A DNA stretch of 64,000 bases from the NCBI GenBank assembly GCA_031253835.1, contig JAIRVP010000032.1, positions 91,354 through 155,353 on the forward strand, in the 5' to 3' direction. Positions 26,505 to 33,569 of the stretch are shown here, piece after piece. How positions within the stretch are numbered: position 1 is the stretch's first letter; each line of letters starts with the position of its first letter. The notes under the pieces were generated by a model. It was not told the origin of the DNA. It made no database searches and was given only the letters and a program-made list of their open reading frames with translations. Made by a program: the position numbers and the translations under genes. This DNA comes from Burkholderia sp. Its GTDB lineage: Bacteria; Pseudomonadota; Gammaproteobacteria; Burkholderiales; Burkholderiaceae.

Positions 26505-27425
26505 GTGGATCCGCTGTCGGAGGTGCTGTCGCTGCTGGAAACGCGCGACTCGTTTTTCACCGGCTTGCGCGCCGGCGGTGCATGGGCGGTCGCGATTCCG
26601 CCGCCCGACGGGATCAAGTTCAACGCGGTGGTCGAAGGAAGCTGCTGGCTGACCGTCGACGGTGCGGGGCCGCCCGTCCGGCTGCGCACGGGAGACTGTT
26701 TCCTGCTCGCATCGCCGCGCACATTTTCGCTGGCGAGCGATCCGTCGGTCGTGCCGGTGCCGGCCGCCGACGTGTACCGGAATGTCGAACACGGCATCGC
26801 GCACTATGGCGAACCGGCGGATTGCTTTCTGATCGGCGGCCGCTTCGCGTACGAAGAAGGCATGCCGCTGCTGCTCGGCAGCCTGCCGCCGGTGGTCGTC
26901 GTGAGCGGCGACTCCGAACAGGCGGCGGTGCTGCGCTGGGCGCTGCAACAGCTCGCGCAGGAATTCGGCGCGTCGTCGCCGGGCGGATCGCTGATGGTCC
27001 GGCATCTCGGGCACATGATGCTGGTGCAGATCCTGCGGCGCTACGTGGACGACGGCGCGAACGGCGATGTCGGGTGGCTTGCCGGGTTCGCGGATTCGCG
27101 GGTGAGCGCGGCACTGGCCGCCATTCACGCGGAACCTGCACGCCGCTGGACCGTCGACGCGCTCGCGGCCTGCTGCCACGTGTCGCGTTCGACGTTCGCG
27201 CTGCATTTCAAGCGGCGGCTGGGATTCGGGCCGCTCGAATACGTGCTGCGCTGGCGGATACAGCTTGCGATGCGGGAACTGCGACGCTCGAACGCATCGA
27301 TATCGACGATCGCGCAACGCCTCGGCTACGACTCGGATAGCGCGTTCGGTCACGCGTTCAAGCGCATCGTGGGCTGCTCGCCGCGCGCGTATCGCCATGA
27401 CCTGGCCGACGGGTCGGGCAGCTAA
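26505..27425 (+). CDS. AraC-family transcriptional regulator (cupin_6 plus HTH_18)
   Basis: A 306-aa protein. The N-terminal cupin-like domain (residues about 5-190) has VVEGSCWLTVDG and LRTGDCFLLASP. The C-terminal AraC DNA-binding domain has VDALAACCHVSRSTFALHFK and the second HTH TIAQRLGYDSDSAFGHAFKR. A GTG at 26505 lies 6 bases after GGGAG and is preferred; a TTG at 26499 is the alternative. It is divergent from the SDR and probably controls it, in response to an unknown small molecule. Confidence 0.9.
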   Translation: MDPLSEVLSLLETRDSFFTGLRAGGAWAVAIPPPDGIKFNAVVEGSCWLTVDGAGPPVRLRTGDCFLLASPRTFSLASDPSVVPVPAADVYRNVEHGIAHYGEPADCFLIGGRFAYEEGMPLLLGSLPPVVVVSGDSEQAAVLRWALQQLAQEFGASSPGGSLMVRHLGHMMLVQILRRYVDDGANGDVGWLAGFADSRVSAALAAIHAEPARRWTVDALAACCHVSRSTFALHFKRRLGFGPLEYVLRWRIQLAMRELRRSNASISTIAQRLGYDSDSAFGHAFKRIVGCSPRAYRHDLADGSGS

Positions 27426-27526
27426 CACCAGCGGCGTCAACGCCGATTGACGCCCGCAGACGGCTTCAGCGGCACAACCAACGCTGCCGCTGCACTGACC
27501 GGATTGATTCGCATCACAGACGTCAG

Positions 27527-27542
27527 GATAAGTATTCTTATC
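27527..27542. promoter_or_regulatory. GATAAG-4-CTTATC inverted repeat in convergent gap
   Basis: An AT-rich inverted repeat of 6-bp arms sits in the 185-base gap between the AraC regulator and the leftward DUF2909 gene. It has neither a GC-rich stem nor a U-tract. Function is unclear. Confidence 0.25.
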
Positions 27543-27610
27543 ACAACAGCATCGTTCAAGACTCAAACCTGCATTTACGAGAACGCCCCGCATGCCGCGA
27601 GGCGCCCCGC

Positions 27611-27823
27611 TCAGCGCCCGATCGGCAAACCGGTCGGTTCGATCCAGCCGAGCTTGTACGCGATCAGCAGCGACAGGAACAGCGTGACCGACAGCCCGAC
27701 GCGTGCCGCGAGCGACCACGCCATCCGCTTGGATTTGCCACGATCGTGATTCATGAAATACAGCGCGAAGATCAAGCTCGCGATGATCATCGCGAATGCC
27801 ACAGAAACCAGCAGGGTTTTCAT
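27611..27823 (-). CDS. DUF2909 family small membrane protein
   Basis: A 70-aa protein with two transmembrane helices: residues about 3-23 (TLLVSVAFAMIIASLIFALY) and about 40-58. The joining loop is NHDRGKSKRMAW, and KRMAW..A.RVGLS is typical of twin-transmembrane DUF2909 proteins, which often occur near cytochrome oxidase genes. No oxidase is near here. The ATG overlaps the stop of the upstream 116-aa gene (ATGA), so the two are translationally coupled. Confidence 0.75.
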   Translation of the reverse strand: MKTLLVSVAFAMIIASLIFALYFMNHDRGKSKRMAWSLAARVGLSVTLFLSLLIAYKLGWIEPTGLPIGR

Positions 27824-28170
27824 TGCTGTTGCCTTTGAAGATCCGAATCGGCCTGAATCAGTTCGGCCAGTTTATTCCGTTCGTCGTCGATGCCGCCGAC
27901 GCCTGACGCCGGCCAGTCCAGCGCGACGCCGTTGCCCAGCGAATCGCGCACGAGCGTCTGGTAGCGCCGGTCGTTGATCCGGCCGTGGTCCATGGCTTCC
28001 GAGATCTCGTGCCGGAACGGCAGCGGGAAACTCGCGTATGCGCGCGACAGCGCCGCGTATTGTCTCGCATCGATCTCTTTCGACGATGGTATGACAGTCC
28101 AGAGCACCACGGCCACGATGGCCGTGAACGGGATCGCCGTATAGCGAAGGATGAACTTGATCGGGGTCAT
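27820..28170 (-). CDS. Hypothetical protein with one N-terminal membrane segment, 116 aa
   Basis: Residues about 8-27 (RYTAIPFTAIVAVVLWTVIP) form a signal-anchor. The remainder is polar and faces the periplasm or cytoplasm: ARQYAALSRAYASFPLPF, then GRINDRRYQTLVRD and a Gln-rich end. It is not a family I recognise. The coupled DUF2909 gene downstream suggests a two-component small membrane complex. A 25-bp perfect palindrome lies about 105 bases upstream and may control it. Confidence 0.65.
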   Translation of the reverse strand: MTPIKFILRYTAIPFTAIVAVVLWTVIPSSKEIDARQYAALSRAYASFPLPFRHEISEAMDHGRINDRRYQTLVRDSLGNGVALDWPASGVGGIDDERNKLAELIQADSDLQRQQQ

Positions 28171-28273
28171 GAAGCGGTGGGTCGAAAGGGTCGCGAACGC
28201 GGGCCGTGCGGCAGCGATGCCGCAGGCCGGTCGTACCGGTCACATTGTACTGAAAGCCCCATCCGGCTAACAG

Positions 28274-28298
28274 AGTATGATAATGACATTATCATACT
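28274..28298. promoter_or_regulatory. 25-bp perfect palindrome, metalloregulator-like operator
   Basis: Arms AGTATGATAATG and CATTATCATACT flank a single A, with no mismatch. It lies between the leftward 116-aa gene (start 28170) and the rightward YoaK gene (start 28411), about 105 and 112 bases away. The AT-rich TGATAAT...ATTATCA core resembles Fur-superfamily boxes, but with a 3-base rather than 1-base spacer. The GTATGA/TCATAC ends resemble NikR half-sites but at a shorter spacing. Confidence 0.6.
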
Positions 28299-28410
28299 AG
28301 TCACATGAATCGGCAGATCCGGTCTCCGGCGCGGGCACGTGCCCGCCCCGCCGGCCGGCGCCGGTCTTCATGTCCGTGCCCGCGATCCGCGGCGATTGAG
28401 CGAAGCCCCT

Positions 28411-29169
28411 ATGCCAGCGCAGTACTTTCGAAACCTGACGGGAAAACACCGCAGCGCGACCGCGAACCGTCAGCTCGGGTTTTCGCTGGCGTTCGTCGCC
28501 GGCGCGGCCAATGCCGGCGGCTTTCTCGCGGTCAGGCAATACACGTCGCACATGAGCGGCATCGTGTCCGCGATCGCCGACCAGACGGCGCTCGGCGACG
28601 TTCGGCTGGCCCTGGCCGGCATCAGCTCGCTGGGGTCGTTCCTGATCGGTGCGAGCTGCTCGGCGATCCTCGTCAACTGGGGGCGCCGCCACGGCCTGCA
28701 GAGCCAGTTCATGCTGCCGCTGCTGGTCGAGGCCGCGCTGCTGCTCCTGTTCGGGCTGCTCGGCAGCCATCTCGCGCTGTGGGAAACCTTTTTCGTACCG
28801 GTGACCGTGACGCTGCTGTGCTTCATCATGGGGCTGCAGAACGCGACGATCACGAAGCTGTCGGGCGCGGAGATCCGCACGACGCACATGACGGGCATCG
28901 TGACCGACCTCGGCATCGAGCTCGGTAAGCTGTTCTACTGGAACCGGTCGGCCGTCGACGTCGACGCGCATGCGGTGATCGCCAACCGGTCGAAACTGAG
29001 GATCCACGCGACGATGCTCGCGTCGTTCTTCGTCGGCGGGCTGGCCGGCGCGATCGGCTTCAAGCATGTCGGCTACGTGTCGACGGTGCCGCTCGCGGCG
29101 TTGCTCGTGCTGCTCGCGATCGTGCCCGTGATCGACGACCTGCTCGCGCTGCTCCGCAGCAGGTGCTGA
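28411..29169 (+). CDS. YoaK/DUF1275 family membrane protein
   Basis: A 252-aa integral membrane protein with about six helices. The typical signature is seen: FVAGAANAGGFLAVRQYTSHMSG, followed by FIMGLQNATITKLSGAEIRTTHMTG with the paired TSHMSG / TTHMTG half motifs that mark an internal duplication in this family. Function is unknown. The ATG at 28411 begins MPAQYFRNLTGK; the upstream frame is unlikely. The 25-bp palindrome upstream could regulate it. Confidence 0.85.
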   Translation: MPAQYFRNLTGKHRSATANRQLGFSLAFVAGAANAGGFLAVRQYTSHMSGIVSAIADQTALGDVRLALAGISSLGSFLIGASCSAILVNWGRRHGLQSQFMLPLLVEAALLLLFGLLGSHLALWETFFVPVTVTLLCFIMGLQNATITKLSGAEIRTTHMTGIVTDLGIELGKLFYWNRSAVDVDAHAVIANRSKLRIHATMLASFFVGGLAGAIGFKHVGYVSTVPLAALLVLLAIVPVIDDLLALLRSRC

Positions 29170-29256
29170 TCGGCCTCGAGGCCCCTCATTCAGGCAGCGG
29201 CACCGAAGGCGGATCGATTATAATTTGATTAACATACCGACCACGCTCGCCCCGTA

Positions 29257-29442
29257 ATGGAAACGAAAACCGCCCGCCTGACCGTCCTGATCGACCCCGC
29301 GAAGAAGGAAGCCTTCGAAATGCTCTGCGCGGAGCAGGATCTCACGCCTTCGCAGGTCGTGCGGCAATTGATCCGCGAATATCTCGACCGGCACGGCGTC
29401 ACGTACAAGACCAAGAGCGCACTCGGCAAGCGCGTGAAGTAA
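29257..29442 (+). CDS. Ribbon-helix-helix (CopG-like) protein, 61 aa
   Basis: A short protein with RLTVLIDPAKKEAFEMLCAE (beta ribbon and helix A) and TPSQVVRQLIREYLDRHGV (helix B), the layout of RHH transcription factors or antitoxins. No toxin gene is adjacent, so it is an orphan. AT-rich DNA with a TATAAT (29219-29224) lies about 30 bases before the ATG and may be its -10 box. The stop codon is inside a 13-bp tandem duplication (29430-29455). Confidence 0.75.
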   Translation: METKTARLTVLIDPAKKEAFEMLCAEQDLTPSQVVRQLIREYLDRHGVTYKTKSALGKRVK

Positions 29443-29455
29443 GCGCGTGAAGTAA
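29430..29455. repeat. 13-bp tandem duplication spanning a stop codon
   Basis: GCGCGTGAAGTAA occurs twice in tandem (29430-29442 and 29443-29455), followed by a partial third GCGCG. The first copy contains the last codons and the TAA of the RHH gene. The second copy repeats the stop 13 bases on, in another frame. It looks like a recent replication-slippage event. Confidence 0.6.
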
Positions 29456-29488
29456 GCGCGGCCGCACCGGCCACGCCCACGGCGCCGG

Positions 29489-30334
29489 TCACGCCGGTTT
29501 CGCGCCGATTTCCCATCGCCCGTGCGATTGCGCGCACCGCACCAGCCGCTGCGGATCGACGTTCTCCCCTGCCTTCATGCGCCTCGCCGTGGCCGCCAGC
29601 TTGAGCGTGCCGGCCTGCGCACACGCGAGCGCGCGCTCGAGCAGGATCCGCAACGACGGCAGCTTGTTGTCGTTCTTCCACGCGAACGCGACGAAGTTGT
29701 TGTCGTCGCCGCACGGCACGAGCGTATACGACGCACCGAACACCGCCCGCAACTGCTCGAGATGCTGCGGCAGCGCCGGATCGTCGTCCATCAGGTTGAT
29801 CGCCAGCACGCCGGTTTCGCCCAGGCGCGTGCGGCACGCGTCGAGGAATGCCGCGCCCGTACACCGGCCCGGCGTGCCGTCGGCGACGAATGCGTCGTGC
29901 AGGATCACGTCCGTCCGGACATCCGCCCTGTTCACATGATCCGCGGCGTCGGCGCATATCACCGCGAACCGCGCGTCATCGGCAGGAATCCTGAAGACAT
30001 CGCGCAGTGCGATCACGTCCGGATTGATCTCGACCGCGTCGATCGCCGTACCGGGCAGGTGCCGGTAGCAGTACTTCGCGAGCGAGCCGCCGCCGAGCCC
30101 GAGCATGCAGACGTGTGCGGGCTCGGGCTGCAGCAGCAGAAAGCCCATCATCACGCGCGTATAGCCCAGCTCGAGCCGGACCGGATCGCGCAGCGACATG
30201 AAGCTCTGCGTGCCGAAATGATCGAAATGCAGCGACAGCGCGTGCCGCGTCTCCAGCACGAAGGGCCGGCCGTCGTTCAGCGGCGTCGCCAGGAATTTGA
30301 CGAACGCGTCGTAGGAAGCTCGATCGTCGATCAT
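29489..30334 (-). CDS. Spermidine synthase-like methyltransferase-fold protein
   Basis: A 281-aa protein with the polyamine-synthase Rossmann core: VCMLGLGGGSLAKYCYRHL (nucleotide-binding glycine loop), AIDAVEINPDVIALRDVF (the acidic ligand) and DVILHDAFVADG. Genuine spermidine synthases carry GGGDGG and DSTDP-type motifs; here GGGSLA and HDAFVADG replace them, which suggests a different substrate. Such stand-alone homologues are common in proteobacteria and mostly uncharacterised. It runs leftward into the RHH gene, with the PhnA/YjdM gene 40 bases upstream on the same strand. Confidence 0.8.
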   Translation of the reverse strand: MIDDRASYDAFVKFLATPLNDGRPFVLETRHALSLHFDHFGTQSFMSLRDPVRLELGYTRVMMGFLLLQPEPAHVCMLGLGGGSLAKYCYRHLPGTAIDAVEINPDVIALRDVFRIPADDARFAVICADAADHVNRADVRTDVILHDAFVADGTPGRCTGAAFLDACRTRLGETGVLAINLMDDDPALPQHLEQLRAVFGASYTLVPCGDDNNFVAFAWKNDNKLPSLRILLERALACAQAGTLKLAATARRMKAGENVDPQRLVRCAQSHGRWEIGAKPA

Positions 30335-30374
30335 GGTCGGGCAATCGGATGGAAACAGGCAGGTGCGCGGACGC

Positions 30375-30719
30375 TCAGACCTTCTTCAGGTAGCAGGCCT
30401 TCAGCATGAAGCCGCCCATGTCGGTCTTGCAGTCGACTTCGTGATCGCCGCCGACGAGCCGGATGCTCTTCACCTTGGTGCCCATCTTCAGCGTGATCGA
30501 CGAACCCTTCACACGCAAGTCCTTGATCAGCACGACCGAATCGCCGTCCGACAGCACGTTGCCGTTCGCGTCCTTGACGACGTCGCCCGCCGGCTCATCA
30601 CCCGCTTCTGCGCCGGCACCGGCCGACCATTCATGGCCGCAGTCGGCGCAGACGGTCAGCGTGCCGTCGGGGTAAGTGTTTTCCATCGCGCATTGCGGGC
30701 AGGCGGGGGCGGCGTTCAT
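30375..30719 (-). CDS. yjdM: PhnA/YjdM zinc-ribbon protein
   Basis: A 114-aa protein. The N-terminal zinc ribbon has two CxxC pairs (CPQC and CADC, 15 residues apart). The C-terminal SH3-like domain has GDSVVLIKDLRVKGSSITLK and ends LKACYLKKV. It matches the length and layout of E. coli YjdM (old name PhnA), a conserved protein whose function is not established and which is not phosphonoacetate hydrolase. The ATG at 30719 follows GGAAG at good spacing; an ATG four codons earlier is possible. Confidence 0.92.
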   Translation of the reverse strand: MNAAPACPQCAMENTYPDGTLTVCADCGHEWSAGAGAEAGDEPAGDVVKDANGNVLSDGDSVVLIKDLRVKGSSITLKMGTKVKSIRLVGGDHEVDCKTDMGGFMLKACYLKKV

Positions 30720-30845
30720 TGCAGCTTCCATTCGGGGAGTCGGGTCGTTCAAAAAATGCCGGGCGGGCAGGTTGCGCACCCGGGCGGCCATGCGGCCGGG
30801 ACACGCCGGCCGGCGGAGCGGCAGGCCGGCATCGGCGCACACGAC

Positions 30846-30886
30846 ATTATAATGCAATACACATGTTCTGACCGATGCATTATAAT
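30846..30886. promoter_or_regulatory. Inverted repeat ATTATAATGCA-N19-TGCATTATAAT
   Basis: Two perfect 11-bp arms (30846-30856 and 30876-30886) are separated by 19 bases in an AT-rich island within 385 bases of otherwise GC-rich intergenic DNA. Each arm includes TATAAT, so the arms could be divergent -10 elements for the PhnA/YjdM gene (left) and the HPr-like gene (right), or half-sites of an operator. The rest of 30720-31105 shows no gene. Confidence 0.45.
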
Positions 30887-31105
30887 CCTCGACTTCGCGA
30901 CATTCAGCGAACTTGAAGGCAGCTTTACCGAGGTTGCCGGCACGTTCGCACCGGATCGCGCGCCGCGGCCTTGCGGGAAACCGTGAAAGCCCGGCCCGAC
31001 GGCGCACGCGGCACGCGCCCCGGCACCGCATTTCACGCGGCCCGGTGCGTGGCCGGCCCGCCGCCGCACACCGATCCCGCCCCCGTCCGGAGGATTTCCA
31101 GCATC

Positions 31106-31369
31106 GTGGCAACCGTTGTGTACGTTCAGATCGGCCCCGCGTGGAACCGCAACCGCGGCGCCGCCGCCCGCGACGCAACCGCCGACGCAGCGCGCCGCTT
31201 CGAAAGCGACATCCTGCTGATCGCGAACGGGATCAGCGGGAACGCGAAGGACACCGCGGCCATCGCGTCGCTGCAGGTACACGGCGGCACGTCGGCCCAG
31301 GTGCTGGCCACCGGGCCCGACGAAGAAGCGGCGCTGCACGCGCTGCTGCCGCTGCTCCAGGCGCGCTGA
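31106..31369 (+). CDS. HPr-like domain protein lacking the phosphorylatable histidine
   Basis: An 87-aa protein. Its body aligns by eye with PTS phosphocarrier HPr: an initial strand, the GPAWNRNRGAAARDATADA region, FESDILLIANGISGNAKDTA, AIASLQVHGGTSAQVLATG and DEEAALHALLPLL. In HPr the active-site loop reads about LHTRPAA with His15. Here the equivalent positions are Asn/Arg and no His is present, while the GNAK..A region (Ser46 area) is kept. It therefore cannot accept phosphate from enzyme I in the usual way and may be regulatory. It starts with GTG at 31106 behind GGAGG. No other PTS genes are adjacent. Confidence 0.65.
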   Translation: MATVVYVQIGPAWNRNRGAAARDATADAARRFESDILLIANGISGNAKDTAAIASLQVHGGTSAQVLATGPDEEAALHALLPLLQAR

Positions 31370-31434
31370 TGCGTGCGCCGCCAGTCTCGCGGCATTGCGC
31401 CGCCCACCCCGAATCTCCACTCTCCGAGGAAGCG

Positions 31435-31656
31435 ATGAGCGATACCGACATGTCCAACACCCCCAACCTGTCAGCCTCCGCCCTCTGGGCGCTCGAACGC
31501 CTCGCCGATGTCCGTTACGGACGCGATGCACCGGCACTCGGCTGGTCGATCGCGCGGGAGCTCGTCAGCGCCGGGTTCGTCAGCCATCCCGTGCACGGCC
31601 GCTCCGGCGCGTCGATCACGGCCGAAGGGCGGACGTTCCTGAAAAGCCGGAAGTAG
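31435..31656 (+). CDS. Small hypothetical protein, 73 aa
   Basis: It begins MSDTDMSNTPNLSASALWAL after a GAGGA ribosome-binding site. The middle (RLADVRYGRDAPALGWSIAR, then ELVSAGFVSHPVHGRSGASI) and the end (TAEGRTFLKSRK) look like a small winged-helix-like or DprA-tail-like domain, but I cannot name the family. It follows the HPr-like gene by 65 bases on the same strand and is followed by a hairpin, so the two may form a short transcript. Confidence 0.55.
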   Translation: MSDTDMSNTPNLSASALWALERLADVRYGRDAPALGWSIARELVSAGFVSHPVHGRSGASITAEGRTFLKSRK

Positions 31657-31659
31657 GCT

Positions 31660-31686
31660 GCCCGGGCCGCCGGTGAGCGGCCGGGC
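31660..31686. terminator. GC-rich hairpin after the 73-aa gene
   Basis: GCCCGGGCCGC and GCGGCCGGGC pair around a 6-base loop with one bulged base, directly after the stop at 31656. No T-run follows on the + strand. Confidence 0.4.
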
Positions 31687-31863
31687 ACGGTGCCGGCGTT
31701 ACGGCCGCACGGCGTGCGACGGCGGCGAGGCGTACGGGTATGCGCCGCCGTTTCATCGGGAAACGGCGGCTGCGTGATTCCGGCGCCGTCGCTCGGTGGT
31801 TTTGATATGATTTTCGGCTTTGACGGTCTGGTTGTTCTGTTCAACTCTGTTCCGGAAACCTCG

Positions 31864-32403
31864 ATGCCGCCTGTCTCTTCCCCGCCCGTTCTCGACACGC
31901 CCCGCCTCATCCTCGAAGGCCATTCGCTCGGCGACTTCGACACACTTGCCTCGATGTGGGCCGAACCCGACGTCGTCGCGCATATCTTCAACGGCCAGCC
32001 GTCCGAGCGGCGCGATTCGTGGATGCGCATGCTCTGGTATCGCGGGCTGTGGCCGCTGCTCGGCTACGGCTACTGGTCGATCCGTGAAAAGGCGTCCGGT
32101 CGCTATGTCGGCGATCTCGGCTTCGCGGATTTCCACCGGAACATCGAGCCGTCGATTCGCGGCGTGCCGGAAGCCGGCTGGGCGCTCGCGACCTGGGCGC
32201 ACGGCAAGGGCTACGCGACCGAGGCGCTCGCGGCCGCGCTGGCGTGGCTCGATGGGCAGGAACGCTTCGAGCGCAGCGTGTGCCTGATCGCACCGACGAA
32301 CGTCGCGTCGATCCGCGTGGCGGAGAAAGCCGGCTTTGGCGAGCCGGAACGCATCCGCTTCAACGACGCCGATTCGTTGCTGTTCTCGCGCACGTGCCGA
32401 TAG
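31864..32403 (+). CDS. GNAT-family N-acetyltransferase (RimJ/RimL type)
   Basis: A 179-aa protein of the Acetyltransf_3 group. It starts with LDTPRLILEGHSLGDFDTLA, then has GYGYWSIREKASGRYVGDLGF, WALATWAHGKGYATEALAAA (the acetyl-CoA pyrophosphate-binding Q/RxxGxG/A-type loop, here HGKGYA) and APTNVASIRVAEKAGF. The substrate may be a protein N-terminus, an amino acid or an antibiotic; this cannot be told. The ATG at 31864 gives the family N-terminus; the long upstream frame is unlikely. Confidence 0.88.
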   Translation: MPPVSSPPVLDTPRLILEGHSLGDFDTLASMWAEPDVVAHIFNGQPSERRDSWMRMLWYRGLWPLLGYGYWSIREKASGRYVGDLGFADFHRNIEPSIRGVPEAGWALATWAHGKGYATEALAAALAWLDGQERFERSVCLIAPTNVASIRVAEKAGFGEPERIRFNDADSLLFSRTCR

Positions 32404-32407
32404 GCGC

Positions 32408-32431
32408 GGCCACCGCGTCGACCCGGTGGCC
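32408..32431. terminator. Bidirectional hairpin between convergent genes
   Basis: GGCCACCG and CGGTGGCC (8-bp perfect stem, 8-base loop) fill the 31-base gap between the GNAT gene and the next leftward gene, a typical shared terminator position. Confidence 0.5.
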
Positions 32432-32434
32432 GGG

Positions 32435-32656
32435 TCACTCCGCTGCCGGTTCGTAGAAATGCCTGAAGAGGCCGTTGTCCATCGGCCAGCAGTTTCCGCA
32501 TTCGTCGAGCAGGATCCAGTCGCCCGGCTTCACCGAGCGCCAGCCTTCGGGCGTCGCGACGACCCAGACGCCGTGACGGCTCTCCACCCGGTCATGATCG
32601 CCGTCGGCGAACCACTGTGTCGCATCGACATAACTGGTGCGTTTTCTGAATCTCAT
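32435..32656 (-). CDS. Phage-type small protein, 73 aa
   Basis: It begins MRFRKRTSYVDATQWFADG and has WRSVKPGDWILLDECGNCWP and FRHFYEPAAE. This is the pattern of a small protein common in phage and prophage genomes (basic start with a VxAxQW motif, then PGDWI and a terminal YEP). No other phage genes are near, so it is probably a domesticated remnant. Its neighbour upstream on the same strand is the 126-aa helical protein. Confidence 0.6.
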   Translation of the reverse strand: MRFRKRTSYVDATQWFADGDHDRVESRHGVWVVATPEGWRSVKPGDWILLDECGNCWPMDNGLFRHFYEPAAE

Positions 32657-32679
32657 GCCATTCCCAATGGAAGCGACCA

Positions 32680-33060
32680 TCAGCTTCGCGTTGCAGGGCG
32701 GGAATCGGATCGGGTGCCCGTGCGGGACGCACGGCGCGATGCTGCAGCGCCCACCCCGAGCAGTTGCTGTCTCGCTTTCAACGCGTTCATTGCCACGCGG
32801 GTTTCGTGCAACGCAACCCGGCTCTCGGCCATGCGCACCTGCAACGTGTCGCGGGCGACCGCGGAGATCCGGACGTCCATCTCCTGCATGCGCCTGAGCG
32901 CCGCCAGCACCTCGTCCGGTCGTTCGGGGGCAAGCGCAGCCACGAACGTCAACCGCGTGTCGGCAGCCTGAACGGCCTCGCTCCAGTCGGCCCGCGCCAC
33001 CGCGACTTCGATCGCGTTCGTGAGCGCATCGAGACGCTGGACGACTTGCAACGGCGTCAT
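32680..33060 (-). CDS. Helical protein, FliT-like (tentative), 126 aa
   Basis: Almost entirely alpha-helical: VVQRLDALTNAIEVAVARAD, WSEAVQAADTRLTFVAAL, RRMQEMDVRISAVARDTLQ, then a basic tail. The early DW.EAV..ad motif and size recall the flagellar chaperone FliT, but no flagellar genes are nearby and the match is weak. It lies 23 bases upstream of the phage-type gene on the same strand. A run of C residues just before the ATG obscures its ribosome-binding site. Confidence 0.5.
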   Translation of the reverse strand: MTPLQVVQRLDALTNAIEVAVARADWSEAVQAADTRLTFVAALAPERPDEVLAALRRMQEMDVRISAVARDTLQVRMAESRVALHETRVAMNALKARQQLLGVGAAASRRASRTGTRSDSRPATRS

Positions 33061-33569
33061 TTCCCCCCCCCGTCATGGCACGCGGTTCGTTTGCCTGCCC
33101 GGCGACCAGCGCGCAATACGGCCGGGACACCAACGAATCGCGGCCCATCGTGCAGCACGCGGCAGGTGCTGCAATTGTAGGGACGGATGCTCGGCGAGGT
33201 TGGTAATATTTTGTAATGATATGTCGAGTAACCTTGCCTGGCCTCGGTTCCGCCGATTCGGGCGACGTTCGCGACAACGGATTTCCGCAAACGTTTTCGT
33301 CTGAAGGATGCGCGACCGCGCATCCTCGCCGGCCCCGCGCCGGATATCGCACCGAGCCGTTTCGGCCGAACGCGCGACCGCACACCGACGGCCATTCGCC
33401 GCTCCGCCAGGCAGCGGCGATTTCCACATCGATATGTTCACCGAACGAATCAGATTTCGTCACATTCCGCCGGAATGTTGCGCAGTACCATGCACGTCGC
33501 GTCGGCTACCACGCGTTCGGACTGGGCCTGACCGCTCGCCCCTTTCCTGTTTTGCCCCCTCGTTCAGCG
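33061..33569. other. Intergenic region with a short palindrome upstream of the response regulator
   Basis: About 510 bases without a convincing gene. An AT-rich patch (about 33205-33225) may be a promoter for the leftward pair. ACATTCC-GCC-GGAATGT at 33462-33478 is a perfect 7-bp inverted repeat about 90 bases before the response regulator ATG and could be its autoregulatory site. Confidence 0.4.
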
